Positions 34,667 to 44,479 of a stretch of 64,000 nt of DNA are shown here, one piece after another (the first letter of the stretch is position 1; the number at the start of each line of letters is the position of its first letter). The notes under the pieces are model-generated. The model saw only the letters and a list, made by a program, of their open reading frames with translations. It made no database searches and was not told where the DNA came from. The stretch spans positions 1,365,501 to 1,429,500 of the forward strand of contig NZ_CP146609.1 of the NCBI RefSeq assembly GCF_037094465.1, given 5' to 3'. Source of the DNA: Pseudodesulfovibrio sp. 5S69 (GTDB lineage: Bacteria; Desulfobacterota; Desulfovibrionia; Desulfovibrionales; Desulfovibrionaceae). The position numbers and the translations under genes were made by a program.

Positions 34667-36256
34667 TCAGCGCACCGGGCGCCGGGCGATGATGGACAGG
34701 GGCAACTGTCCGTCCGCGAACAGGGCCTTGCAGAAGAGCGGCAGGTCCAGCCGCCACTCGCGGCGCAGTTCGGTCAGCTCGTGCAGGCCGAGCACGGGCA
34801 TGGTCCGGTGGCCGGGGGCCGTGCGGATCAGCCTGACCTCGCCCAAGGCCTCCTCGCGGGTGAATCCGGCGCGGTCCAGAATGTCCAGGCAATGGTCCTG
34901 GTCCAGACCGCCCACGGCCAACTCGGTGTCGATGCGGGCCAGGGCCGCCCGCCTGAGGCCGCGCACGTGGCGGACCAGCCGGTCCAGGTCGGTCTCCAGG
35001 TAGCCCAGTTCGTCCAGCAGGTGTTCGGCAAAGGCCAGCCAGCCCGCCACGAACACGGGGTTGGTCACCTGGCATAGGCATGGATCGGCCAGGGCGCGGC
35101 GCTGGGAGTCGAGCAGGTGGCGGCCCGGGTAGGTCTGGGCCGCGGCCAGGAAGGGGAATTCGCGGCGCATGCGGGCTAGGTGGGCCGGGGTGTCGCGGAA
35201 CCGGTTGCCGGAAAATATCTGCGGGTTGACGTAGCAGCGGGACGGCTCGTTTTCCCAGGCCCCGAGCACGGGGTCGTGGTGGATGGGGCGCAGGGTGGAG
35301 GCCAGGTGCCGGGGCTGGGGATCGATGCGCAGACCGGAGTCGGCGAACACGCCCGCCAGGGGACCTTCCAGCACAAAGGCGCGTAGCCGGTGTATCTCGC
35401 GGATGATCAGATCCAGGGGGGCCAGGCCGTCGGCGGGCGGGCCCTCGTATCCCTCGTACAGCTCCCGCCAGGTCCCCCCGCCTATCTCGGCCTCAAGCCG
35501 GTGCAGCGAGGTCAGCCGGGCCTCGAATTCGGCCTCGGCCAGGTCGCGCAGCTCGTTGACGGAGCGGTCCGTGCCCAGCACATGCTCCGCAGTGTAGCGG
35601 AATGAAGGGCCGTCGGGATCGGGAATTTCCGGCCGGGAAGTGACGAAGCGGTCATATTCGCGCAGGGCCGCCAGGGCGTCGGCCAGGAAGCGGGGGGTCT
35701 TGCCCGCCTTGCCCAGCTCCTGGCCGCCCAGTTCGGTCAGGTAGCGGGCGCAGTCCCGGATCATGGTCTGGGAAGTGGCCCGGCTGGCCGTGCTGGCGGC
35801 CTCGATGTTCTCGGTGGCCTGGGTCAGCAGGGCGGGGATGGCCTTGAGGCGGCTGATGAACCGCTTCTGCCGCGCCCGGTCGTTCTTGGCGGGCAGGTCG
35901 GCGGCCTGTTCCAGCCCGGTAAAGGCCACCTGCAGGTAGAGTTCCGGGGCGTGCTCCCAGGCGCGGATGCCGTCCAGCTCGGCGATGACCCCGCCCGCGT
36001 TCATGGCCAGGGTCAGTGCCCGCGCCTTGTCCGCCGGGTCCGTGGCCTTGTCCGCCTCGACCAGGAAGTTCTGCCGGAAGGTTTGCAACGCGGCCACATG
36101 GCGGGCGATGGACCGGCCGGAAAGGTCGTCCAGGCGGTCCAGCCACTTGGAAGCGTCGGCCACGGGGGGCATGAGCGGGAAGGCGCCGGAGGCGCACATT
36201 ACCGGATAGTGCTTGGCCAGGTAGGCGAAGAACTTCTTGGCAACTGCGGGCTTCAT
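34667..36256 (-). CDS. DUF885-family protein with degenerate metal motif
   Basis: A 529-residue protein resembling the DUF885 family (all-helical, metallopeptidase-like). In active-looking members the signature is an HEAYPGHHLQ-type zinc motif. Here the matching site reads AAQTYPGRHLLDSQ (Tyr376-Pro377-Gly378-Arg379-His380), so the HE pair and one of the two following His are lost. There is no signal peptide. It is unlikely to be a zinc enzyme and may be a structural or regulatory relative. It starts 26 bases after cheV ends, on the same strand, and may be co-transcribed. Family assignment is from pattern memory. Confidence 0.6.
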   Translation of the reverse strand: MKPAVAKKFFAYLAKHYPVMCASGAFPLMPPVADASKWLDRLDDLSGRSIARHVAALQTFRQNFLVEADKATDPADKARALTLAMNAGGVIAELDGIRAWEHAPELYLQVAFTGLEQAADLPAKNDRARQKRFISRLKAIPALLTQATENIEAASTASRATSQTMIRDCARYLTELGGQELGKAGKTPRFLADALAALREYDRFVTSRPEIPDPDGPSFRYTAEHVLGTDRSVNELRDLAEAEFEARLTSLHRLEAEIGGGTWRELYEGYEGPPADGLAPLDLIIREIHRLRAFVLEGPLAGVFADSGLRIDPQPRHLASTLRPIHHDPVLGAWENEPSRCYVNPQIFSGNRFRDTPAHLARMRREFPFLAAAQTYPGRHLLDSQRRALADPCLCQVTNPVFVAGWLAFAEHLLDELGYLETDLDRLVRHVRGLRRAALARIDTELAVGGLDQDHCLDILDRAGFTREEALGEVRLIRTAPGHRTMPVLGLHELTELRREWRLDLPLFCKALFADGQLPLSIIARRPVR

Positions 36257-36282
36257 GGGTTCTTTGCCTTTGCCGTTTCGGG

Positions 36283-37236
36283 CTAGCCGGCCTGCTCTTC
36301 GAGCAGTTTCAGGGCCCTGGGCGCGAGTTCGCCCAGTTCGGCCTTGGACACCTGGGCGTCGGCGCCCACGGCGATGCCCTTGTGGTGCAGGGTCTCGGTG
36401 ATGATGGAGGAGCAGAGGATGACCGGAAGGTGGCGCAGGCCTGTGTCGTCCTTGATGCGCCGGGTCAGGGTATGGCCGTCCATGGAGGGCATCTCGATGT
36501 CCGAGACCACCAGGTTGACGTATTTATCCAGGGGATGACCCTCGGCCTCGGCCAGGGCCTTGATCTTGAGCAGGTATTGCAGGGCGAGCTCGCCGTTTTC
36601 CTCGGTGTGGACCTTGAATCCGGCCGAGGTCATGATATTGGCGATCATCTTGCGCGCCATGTTCGAGTCGTCGGCCAGGAGCACCCGGTAGGTCTTGTGG
36701 GCGATGGCCTCGCGGACCGTGTCCGTGGCCTCCAGGTCCGGCTCGCCGCCGGGGTTCAGGTCCATGCAGATCTTTTCCATGTCCAGGATGAAGGTGATCC
36801 TGCCGGCGATCTTGACCACACCGGTGATGGAGTTGACCGTCAGGGAGGAGACGTAGTTGGTCGGGGCCTCCACCTCCTGCCAGCCGATGCGGTGGATGCG
36901 CGTCACGCCCGAGACCAGGAAGGCGCTCTTGGTCCGGTTGAATTCGGTGACGATGACCTTGGGCGGCTCCTTCTCGGCGCGGTTCTTGTGCAGCCACCCG
37001 GCCAGGTCGATGAGCGGAATGATCTCGTTGCGCAGGTTGAAGGCCCCGAGCACGGACGCGTGGGCCGCTTCGGGCATCTCGGTCAGTTCCGGCCTCTGGA
37101 TGATCTCCAGGACCTTGGCCACGTTGATGCCGTAATAGCCCCGGTAGTCGCCGCTCGCACGCGATTCGTCGAGATAGAATTCGACGATCTCGAGCTCGTT
37201 GGTGCCCGACTCCAGCAGGATCTTGGTTTCGCTCAT
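36283..37236 (-). CDS. cheV: Chemotaxis coupling protein CheV (CheW-REC)
   Basis: A 317-residue fusion. Residues about 15-170 are a CheW domain (LEIVEFYLDE, YYGINVAKVLEIIQ, FNLRNEIIPLIDLAGWL), and residues about 185-315 are a receiver (VLLADDSNMARKMIANIM, LVVSDIEMPSMDGHTL, VSKAELG with the conserved Lys). CheV couples chemoreceptors to the CheA kinase and uses its receiver for adaptation. The start at 37236 follows TGGAG. A longer frame to 37314 has no site. Other chemotaxis genes are not in the window, so CheV acts with an array encoded elsewhere. Confidence 0.93.
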   Translation of the reverse strand: MSETKILLESGTNELEIVEFYLDESRASGDYRGYYGINVAKVLEIIQRPELTEMPEAAHASVLGAFNLRNEIIPLIDLAGWLHKNRAEKEPPKVIVTEFNRTKSAFLVSGVTRIHRIGWQEVEAPTNYVSSLTVNSITGVVKIAGRITFILDMEKICMDLNPGGEPDLEATDTVREAIAHKTYRVLLADDSNMARKMIANIMTSAGFKVHTEENGELALQYLLKIKALAEAEGHPLDKYVNLVVSDIEMPSMDGHTLTRRIKDDTGLRHLPVILCSSIITETLHHKGIAVGADAQVSKAELGELAPRALKLLEEQAG

Positions 37237-37349
37237 GAACAGATTTCTCCAGGGCCGCTGCAGGCCCGACGGTAACGAGACCATGAACATATACAAGCGG
37301 TTTGCCGGGCGCAACCCCGGACATGCGCCTATTTGCGGCGGATATCCTG

Positions 37350-38726
<1,377 letters not shown>

Positions 38727-38737
38727 CATGGTCCTCG

Positions 38738-40153
38738 TCAGGCGGTTGCGGGCAGGGTGAAACAAAAGGTGGAGCCTTGGCCCGGTTCGCTCTCGACCCA
38801 GATACGCCCGCCGTGGGCCAGGACGATGCGCCGGGAAATGGCCAGGCCCAGCCCGGCTCCGTCGATGCTGCCGCGCACGCCGGGCTCGCGGTAGTACTTG
38901 AGAAAGATGCGTTCCCGCTCATCCTCGGGGATGCCCGGCCCGTTGTCGCGGACGCGGAAGAGCGCCTCGCCCCCGTTGCGCGCGGCGTTCACCCGGACCA
39001 CGCCGCCCCGGCCGGAGAACTTGATGGCGTTGCCCACCAGGTTGGTCAGCACCTGGCTGACGTGCGCGGGGTCGGCAGTCACGGCCAGCCCGGGCTCGAC
39101 CTCGGCCTCCAGGGTCGCGTCGGCCCCCCTGGCCGTGGGTGCCAGCCGCTCCAGGGCGGAATCCACCAGTGCGGCCGCGTCCACGCGCTCCGGGTTCAGC
39201 TCCAGCTCCTGGGTCTCCATGCGCGAGACGGACAGCAGCCGGGCGAGCAGGTCGGACAGCCGTTCGGCCTCCTGCTCGGCTATGTCCAGGAACCGCTTCT
39301 GCTTCTCGTTGACCTCGCCGAAGGTCCCGGCCCCGATGAGGTCCACGGCCTCGCGCACCGAGGTCAGCGGGGTGCGGATCTCGTGGGAGAGCATGGCGAT
39401 GAAGTCGGCGCGCATGCGCTCCTCGCGCCGCAGCCGCGAGGCCATGGCGTTGAAGGCCAGGGCCAGCTCGCCCAGTTCGTCGTTCGACAGGATGCGCACG
39501 TCGCGGGGCGTGGCCCCGGTGCCCAGCTCGCGGATGCCCCGGCGCACCTCGCCGAGCGAGCGGTTCAGGGTGTAGGCCAGAAACAGGCTGCCGCCCACGC
39601 CGAGGACCAGGCAGAAGGCCAGGCCGTACATGCCCACGTCCGCCGCGTGGCGGCCCGCGTCGCGGAGGCTGGTCAGGCGCGCCTCGGTGTCGGCCTGGTT
39701 GTCGAGCAGGGACTGCTCCAGGATGTCGGTCCAGTTGCTGACCGTGTCGTCCGGGGTCAGGTTCTCGCCGGGGGTGTTGGCCGGGTCCAGGGTGATCTCG
39801 TATTCCGAGGTCAGCTCCTTCCACTCATCGGCGTAGCGGGGGTGCTTCTCGATGGTCTTGTTGAGGATCTCGCCGAACCGGGTCAGGTCCTCGACGATGA
39901 AGCCCACGGCGGCCTGGTCGCCGCCCAGGATGCGGTAGCGGCGGATGTTGTTCTGCACGTTGTACAGCCGTTCGAGCATGCGCTGGATGGCCGAGTCCAG
40001 GTCGTGGTTCTCGGTGACCATGAGGCTGGAGATTTCCGCGTCCCGGCGGACCTGGTGGAAGAGGTAGGCCGAGGTGGCGAAGAACACCGCGATCAGGGAA
40101 CAGGCCCAGATGGTCAGCTTGGTGGCGATGTTCAGGTGGCGGGCCTTGGGCAT
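38738..40153 (-). CDS. Membrane sensor histidine kinase
   Basis: A 471-residue kinase, first in a kinase/regulator operon. Two membrane helices (residues about 10-32 and 178-198) flank a helical periplasmic domain of about 145 residues (MVTENHDLDSAIQRMLERL). HAMP (NRSLGEVRRGIRELG) is followed by HisKA FIAMLSHEIRTPLTSVREAVD and the ATPase boxes NLVGNAIKFS, RDNGPGIPEDERERIF and DGAGLGLAISRRIV. The layout resembles GlrK/QseE-type kinases, which also pair with sigma-54 regulators. The stimulus is unknown. Confidence 0.92.
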   Translation of the reverse strand: MPKARHLNIATKLTIWACSLIAVFFATSAYLFHQVRRDAEISSLMVTENHDLDSAIQRMLERLYNVQNNIRRYRILGGDQAAVGFIVEDLTRFGEILNKTIEKHPRYADEWKELTSEYEITLDPANTPGENLTPDDTVSNWTDILEQSLLDNQADTEARLTSLRDAGRHAADVGMYGLAFCLVLGVGGSLFLAYTLNRSLGEVRRGIRELGTGATPRDVRILSNDELGELALAFNAMASRLRREERMRADFIAMLSHEIRTPLTSVREAVDLIGAGTFGEVNEKQKRFLDIAEQEAERLSDLLARLLSVSRMETQELELNPERVDAAALVDSALERLAPTARGADATLEAEVEPGLAVTADPAHVSQVLTNLVGNAIKFSGRGGVVRVNAARNGGEALFRVRDNGPGIPEDERERIFLKYYREPGVRGSIDGAGLGLAISRRIVLAHGGRIWVESEPGQGSTFCFTLPATA

Positions 40154-40204
40154 GGCGCGAATCCTACTGTATTCTCAGGGGCGGGGCAAACCGTGTCCGG
40201 CGCC

Positions 40205-40246
40205 CAAAAAAATTCCGCCCGTCACGCCGGGGGGCGCGGCGGGCGG
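40205..40246 (-). terminator. Terminator after the acylphosphatase-like gene
   Basis: Read on the minus strand, CCGCCCGCCG pairs with CGGCG-TGA-CGGGCGG across a C-rich loop and is followed by AATTTTTTT. It lies 25 bases past the stop codon at 40271. Confidence 0.75.
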
Positions 40247-40270
40247 GCCGATGGATCCGGGGTGACGGGA

Positions 40271-40543
40271 TCAGCCCCGGATTTCAAAGACGTTGAAGAC
40301 CTTGTCGTATTCAATGGTATTGCAGGTTATTTCACCCCGGTCCACGATGGGGGCCTCCGCCAGGAGGTGTTCGCGGAAGGAGTTGAACTTGTCGGCATCT
40401 CCCTGGAGCAGAATCTCGGCCTTGCGGTCGGCAATGTTGCGGACCCAGCCGGTCAGCCCGAGCTGTTGGGCCATGTCCTGGACCCAGGATTGGAAATTGC
40501 CGCCCGTGACCTTTCCTTCGACAACGCATGTGTAGCTCAGCAT
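40271..40543 (-). CDS. Acylphosphatase-like protein lacking the catalytic Arg
   Basis: A 90-residue protein with the acylphosphatase fold pattern: VVEGKVTGGNFQSWVQDMAQQLGLTGWVRN, split here as VVEGKVTGGNF plus QSWVQDMAQQLGLTGWVRN. The catalytic Arg of the usual VQGVGFR motif is replaced by Gln18, while the second catalytic residue, Asn36 in GWVRN, is kept. LLQGDADKFNSFREHL matches the later helix. It is therefore probably not a normal acylphosphatase and may bind an acyl phosphate or act otherwise. The ATG at 40543 is six bases from GGAGG. A longer frame to 40618 lacks a site. Confidence 0.8.
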   Translation of the reverse strand: MLSYTCVVEGKVTGGNFQSWVQDMAQQLGLTGWVRNIADRKAEILLQGDADKFNSFREHLLAEAPIVDRGEITCNTIEYDKVFNVFEIRG

Positions 40544-40716
40544 GATGAACCTCCGATTTCGTGTTTCCGCTTTACCCGAATATAGGCCAAAATCGAAAAA
40601 GTGAAAAGGGTGCGGCAAAAGAAAATGGACCTCTTAGCGGTTGCCTGGTCCGGCCGTCTGGTGTATTGTTGGGTCCTGCTCTGAGCGCTTCGCATTCGTG
40701 AAGCGGAGGAATCCCC

Positions 40717-41325
40717 ATGCGCGCGTTGTTTTTTCTCGTCGCCTTTCTCGCGATGATCGTTTTCTCTGCCCCGGCCTGGGCGTCGCTGCCCTATTACAAT
40801 GCCGAAATGGGCTACACCATCTGGCTGCCCAAGGGCTGGAGTGAGGCCCCGCCGGACTCCCTGGACGCCTTCGGGCGGACCGGCGGCGCCTGGTCCGTGC
40901 AGGGCGCGGCCCCGGACCGGCGGGCCGGCTACGTGGACCCCGGCCGCGGCCGGACGTGCAGCCTCGTGGTGGAGGTCAAACCCGGCCGGACCATGCGGAC
41001 CGCCGACATCTCCAACTTCAACAACTTCCTGGTCCGCTCCCTGACCCGGTCCATCCGCGAGGAAGTCCGGCTGCCCGGCGACCCGGTGACGGTCTTCAAG
41101 GACGCCACCTATTTCCGGGAGAAGCGGACCCTGCGCATCGAGACCGAGGTGGCCCGAAGCGGCGTGACCATGCTCAGCCTGGCCTACATCGTCTACACCC
41201 GGAAGGGCATGTTGACGTTCACGGCCCTGGTCGATCCCGCCGACAGGGAAGCCCGGCTGGCCGTGGACAAGGCCGTGCTCTCGGTCTACCTGGACGAAAG
41301 GGTGCGCTACGCTGCCTACCGTTGA
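40717..41325 (+). CDS. Hypothetical secreted protein
   Basis: A 202-residue exported protein. Signal peptide MRALFFLVAFLAMIVFSAPAWA is followed by SLPYYNAEMGYTIWLPKGWSE. A Gly-type beta start with PxGW is seen in PsbP/DUF1795-like small periplasmic proteins, so that fold is possible but not established. Later segments include TCSLVVEVKPGRTM and YIVYTRKGMLTFTALVD, giving an alternating beta-rich pattern. GCGGAGG precedes the ATG. No partner is evident; a second small secreted protein gene follows 161 bases downstream. Confidence 0.65.
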   Translation: MRALFFLVAFLAMIVFSAPAWASLPYYNAEMGYTIWLPKGWSEAPPDSLDAFGRTGGAWSVQGAAPDRRAGYVDPGRGRTCSLVVEVKPGRTMRTADISNFNNFLVRSLTRSIREEVRLPGDPVTVFKDATYFREKRTLRIETEVARSGVTMLSLAYIVYTRKGMLTFTALVDPADREARLAVDKAVLSVYLDERVRYAAYR

Positions 41326-41486
41326 CGGGCCGCGGCGGGCCGGATACCATTGCCCCGAGCGGGAACGGATGGTTCCCTGTGCGCACTTTTGGGTGCGCAC
41401 GGACTGCACGGACAGGGACAGCCTCCCGGAATCCTTGTCGTTTTATGGCGGCACGTCCCTTGCTCCGTACGGCGTAGGAGGCCCGA

Positions 41487-41729
41487 GTGAAGAAGATTAT
41501 CGCGGCAACAGTCCTCACTCTCTTGATGCTCTCCCCGGTCTGGGCGGCGGACGTCCGCTTCCCGTCGGGTTCTTTGCTCGCGGCCTCCAAACAGGATGAC
41601 CGGAACAACCAATACGGCCGCGAGGACCAGGGCAGGAAAAAGCCGCCCATGGTCATCATCAAGGGCAAGGGCGGCAAGGTCACCGGCGTGGAAAGGGAAC
41701 CGGAAAAGCGGCGGCAGAAGAAGCGCTAG
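41487..41729 (+). CDS. Hypothetical small secreted basic protein
   Basis: An 80-residue protein starting with GTG at 41487, six bases after a perfect AGGAGG. Signal peptide MKKIIAATVLTLLMLSPVWA gives a mature protein of about 60 residues that is highly charged and ends in a basic tail (EREPEKRRQKKR). The middle has KPPMVIIKGKGGKVTGVE. I do not recognise the family. A strong terminator immediately follows, which supports expression. Confidence 0.65.
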   Translation: MKKIIAATVLTLLMLSPVWAADVRFPSGSLLAASKQDDRNNQYGREDQGRKKPPMVIIKGKGGKVTGVEREPEKRRQKKR

Positions 41730-41745
41730 CGCTGCGGCCCCACGC

Positions 41746-41783
41746 AAAAAGCCCCCGGAACCGATCGGTTCCGGGGGCTTTTT
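41746..41783. terminator. Strong bidirectional terminator
   Basis: AAAAAGCCCCCGGAACC and GGTTCCGGGGGCTTTTT form a perfect 17-bp dyad with a GATC loop. It separates the convergent genes ending at 41729 (plus) and 41803 (minus). Confidence 0.92.
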
Positions 41784-41802
41784 GCCTGCCGTGGAGGGCG
41801 GG

Positions 41803-42306
41803 CTACTGGGCGGTGCCGCAGGACGGGACCTGCGGGTCCGCGCCGCTTTCGAGCAGCTTGGTGCGGTACTCCTTGACCTCGTTCATCGAATTCCAGCCCG
41901 AGTACATCTCCAGCCATTCGCCGAACTCCATGAAGGCCTCGTCAAGGTGGGGTTCGTGCATCTTCAGCCAGACGTTGAACAGGTACATCTCGACCTTGAA
42001 CTTGGCGTCGTCGAAGACCTGGGGCAGGACCGTGGGTTCGTATTTCTGCCCGTCCAGGCGGGCGGCCACGAAGGTGCAGACGTTGTCCTGGGAACGCTGG
42101 TAGTCGAGCTCGGCGTCGTTGACCATGTCGGCGTAGCGGAACAGGTCGGGGTGGTCCTCCTCGATCTTCTTCAGCTTGTCGTCCGGGATCTCGATCCAGA
42201 GCTTGTCGTCCTTTTCGACCACGAAGTAGAAACGGAGCCACTGGTCGAATTGGAAGATTTCGACGGCATCCTTGATCGCATTTTTCACGCTGACGCTTCT
42301 GAGCAT
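41803..42306 (-). CDS. Hypothetical cytoplasmic protein
   Basis: A 167-residue acidic soluble protein with no signal peptide or membrane segment and no motif I recognise. It is rich in aromatic residues (FQFDQWLRFYFVVE, FNVWLKMHEPHLDEAF, EWLEMYSGWN) and ends with QVPSCGTAQ. The start is followed by VSVKNAIKDAVEIF. GAGAGGG-like purines precede the ATG. It ends at a bidirectional terminator. The gap to the next gene on the opposite strand (174 bases) must hold divergent promoters. Confidence 0.65.
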   Translation of the reverse strand: MLRSVSVKNAIKDAVEIFQFDQWLRFYFVVEKDDKLWIEIPDDKLKKIEEDHPDLFRYADMVNDAELDYQRSQDNVCTFVAARLDGQKYEPTVLPQVFDDAKFKVEMYLFNVWLKMHEPHLDEAFMEFGEWLEMYSGWNSMNEVKEYRTKLLESGADPQVPSCGTAQ

Positions 42307-42394
42307 TGCACTGACCCTCTCGAATATAGGCTTGGAGACGGGAATATGGACATCATACCGTTTGGAGTCAAGGGGAAATCGGGCGCGCCGGGGG

Positions 42395-42422
42395 TAGACA
42401 AAGCGGTCGCAGTTGTTATATG
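42395..42422 (+). promoter_or_regulatory. Candidate sigma-70-type promoter
   Basis: TAGACA (42395-42400) and TATATG (42417-42422) with a 16-base spacer, about 59 bases upstream of the small basic protein gene at 42481. Match is moderate; no experimental support. Confidence 0.4.
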
Positions 42423-42480
42423 AAGTGCGGCTCGCAAGACAGAAAAGCCCTTACCGGGCCGTAATATCAAGGAGACAATC

Positions 42481-42591
42481 ATGGCACGCCACAAGAAGCA
42501 CGAACGCAAGAAAGAACTGGACCGCAAGCGCCAGCGCCGTCAGAAGGCCATCAAGGCCCGCATCAAGGAAGCCAAGGCCGCCAAGGCCTAG
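42481..42591 (+). CDS. 36-residue Lys/Arg-rich protein
   Basis: A very short gene: MARHKKHERKKELDRKRQRR followed by QKAIKARIKEAKAAKA. AAGGAG lies seven bases before the ATG. Roughly half of the residues are Lys or Arg, and the pattern favours one continuous helix. Such composition is typical of ribosome-associated or nucleic-acid-binding small proteins, but no family is claimed. It follows a candidate promoter and lies 145 bases before an fmdB-type gene. Confidence 0.7.
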   Translation: MARHKKHERKKELDRKRQRRQKAIKARIKEAKAAKA

Positions 42592-42735
42592 CCAGTCGTT
42601 CGCGTGCGCCGCGTTTGCGGCGGCGCATCGCGTCAGCCGGGCCGCCGATACCGTCGTGCGGCGCCGGATTTCAGCCGCGCCCCGCATGAGGCGCAGAGAA
42701 TATTTGCCTTTGCCGTCGAAGGAACACGTTACGTC

Positions 42736-43053
42736 ATGCCTATCTACGAGTACCAATGCCAATCCTGCCACGCCATTTTCGAGGAGTGGCAGTCCGGGTT
42801 TGAAGACCAGGAAGTGCCCTGCCCCGAATGCGGGGGAGAGTCCAAGAAACTCATTTCACATTCCTCCTTCCATCTGAAGGGGGGCGGCTGGTACGCCGAC
42901 GGCTACGGCGGACACAGCGCCGGGAACCAGCCCGGCGAAGCGCAGACGCCCGCCGACAAGGCCGGTTCCGACGCAGCGGCCAAACCCGAATCGGCCCCGG
43001 CCTCGACCTGTCCCGCCAAGTCGGACACGTCCAGCGCGGGGTCCGCGTCCTAG
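42736..43053 (+). CDS. FmdB-type zinc-ribbon protein
   Basis: A 105-residue protein. The N-terminal 50 residues are the FmdB/CxxC regulatory zinc ribbon: MPIYEYQCQSCHAIFEEWQS, then VPCPECGGESKKLIS, giving two CxxC knuckles. The remaining half is low-complexity, rich in Gly, Ala, Ser and Pro, and carries one further Cys (STCPAK). FmdB proteins are small, widespread and functionally unproven; the first was described as a regulator of amidase/formamidase. It starts inside the expected position, with an in-frame extension upstream ignored. A terminator follows. Confidence 0.85.
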   Translation: MPIYEYQCQSCHAIFEEWQSGFEDQEVPCPECGGESKKLISHSSFHLKGGGWYADGYGGHSAGNQPGEAQTPADKAGSDAAAKPESAPASTCPAKSDTSSAGSAS

Positions 43054-43062
43054 ACACGCGCC

Positions 43063-43088
43063 AAAGGCAGCACCCGCTGCCTTTTTTT
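43063..43088 (+). terminator. Rho-independent terminator after the FmdB-type gene
   Basis: AAAGGCAGC-ACCC-GCTGCCTTT is a 9-bp stem continuing into a run of T, 10 bases after the stop codon. Confidence 0.88.
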
Positions 43089-43179
43089 ATGGGTTCGCGC
43101 CCCTTGAGTTTTTGCGGCACCGTTGCCATAGTATGCCGTTCGCGCGGCCGAGCACCCCTAACACGGAGAGAACAAGACG

Positions 43180-44478
43180 ATGCTTGAACGGTATTCCCGT
43201 CCCGAGATGCGGGCGTTATGGACCCTGGAGAACAAGTTCCGGGTCTGGCTGGAGGTTGAGCTGGCGGTGGTCCGGGCCTGGACCGAGATGGGCGAGGTCC
43301 CGCAGGCCGCCTGCGACGAGATCCACGACAAGGCGGATTTCGACGTGGACCGCATCCTTGAGATCGAGGAGACCACCAAGCACGACGTCATCGCCTTTTT
43401 GTCCGCCGTGGAGGAAAAGGTCGGGCCGAGTTCCCGCTACATCCACCTGGGCTGCACCTCCTCCGACATCGTGGACACGGCCAACGGCCTGCTCCTGACC
43501 CGCGCCGGGGGGATCATCGCCGAGGGCATCGACCGTCTGCTCGCGGTCCTTAAGGGATTGGCCTTCAAGCACAAGGGGCTGCTGTGCATGGGCCGGACCC
43601 ACGGCATCCACGCCGAGCCGACCACCTATGGCCTGAAATTCACCGGATTCTACGCCGAGTTCGCCCGGCACAAGGTCCGGTTCGAGGCGGCCAGGGAGAA
43701 CATCCGCGTGGGCAAGCTGTCCGGCGCGGTGGGCACCTTCGCCCACTCCGGCCCCGAGCTGGAGGAGCGCACCTGCGCCTACCTCGGCCTGACGCCCGAC
43801 CCGCACTCCACCCAGATCGTCCAGCGCGACCGCTACGCACAGTATTTCACCGCCCTGGCCATGCTGGCCGGGGGCATCGAGCGCCTCGGCCTGGAGCTGC
43901 GGCACCTGCAGCGCACCGAGGTCTCCGAGGTGGAGGAGGGCTTCACCAAGGGCCAGAAGGGCTCCTCGGCCATGCCCCACAAGAAGAATCCCATCTCCGC
44001 CGAGAATCTCTGCGGCCTGTCCAGGGTCCTGCGGGGCAACGCCCTGGCGGCCATGGAAGACCAGGCCCTGTGGCACGAGCGGGACATCTCCCATTCCTCG
44101 GTGGAGCGGGTCATCATGCCGGACTCCACCGCGCTTATCGACTACATGCTCCACCGCATGGCCGGCGTGCTCGAACGGCTGGTGGTCAAGGAAGACGTCA
44201 TCGAACGCAACATGTTGAGTTCATTCGGCCTCTTCTACTCCCAGCGGGTCCTGAACAAGCTCATCAACACCGGTCTCAAACGCCAGGAGGCGTACGAGAT
44301 GGTCCAGAAGGTGGCCATGCGCTGCTGGGAAAACCGCGTCCAGTTCGAGGATGAGATCCGTAACGATCCGGAAGTAAACAACCATCTCGATTCTAACGAT
44401 CTTGACGAAGCTTTTGACCCTTCGTATTACAAACGGTATGAGGACGTGATCTTCGATCGCGTTTTTGAGGGAAAATAG
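43180..44478 (+). CDS. purB: Adenylosuccinate lyase
   Basis: A 432-residue enzyme of purine synthesis that forms AMP from adenylosuccinate and AICAR from SAICAR. The N-terminus MLERYSRPEMRALWTLENKF, HLGCTSSDIVDTAN, GRTHGIHAEP (catalytic His) and the signature GSSAMPHKKNP (residues 261-271) are diagnostic. Length is normal for the short bacterial form. It ends one base before the pyrE start, so purine and pyrimidine genes are joined in one transcript, which continues into cell-wall genes. Confidence 0.97.
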   Translation: MLERYSRPEMRALWTLENKFRVWLEVELAVVRAWTEMGEVPQAACDEIHDKADFDVDRILEIEETTKHDVIAFLSAVEEKVGPSSRYIHLGCTSSDIVDTANGLLLTRAGGIIAEGIDRLLAVLKGLAFKHKGLLCMGRTHGIHAEPTTYGLKFTGFYAEFARHKVRFEAARENIRVGKLSGAVGTFAHSGPELEERTCAYLGLTPDPHSTQIVQRDRYAQYFTALAMLAGGIERLGLELRHLQRTEVSEVEEGFTKGQKGSSAMPHKKNPISAENLCGLSRVLRGNALAAMEDQALWHERDISHSSVERVIMPDSTALIDYMLHRMAGVLERLVVKEDVIERNMLSSFGLFYSQRVLNKLINTGLKRQEAYEMVQKVAMRCWENRVQFEDEIRNDPEVNNHLDSNDLDEAFDPSYYKRYEDVIFDRVFEGK

Positions 44479-44479
44479 G

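Noticed and set aside
43104..43134. TTGAGT and TAGTAT as a purB promoter
   Set aside because: The spacer is 19 bases, too long for a confident sigma-70 call.
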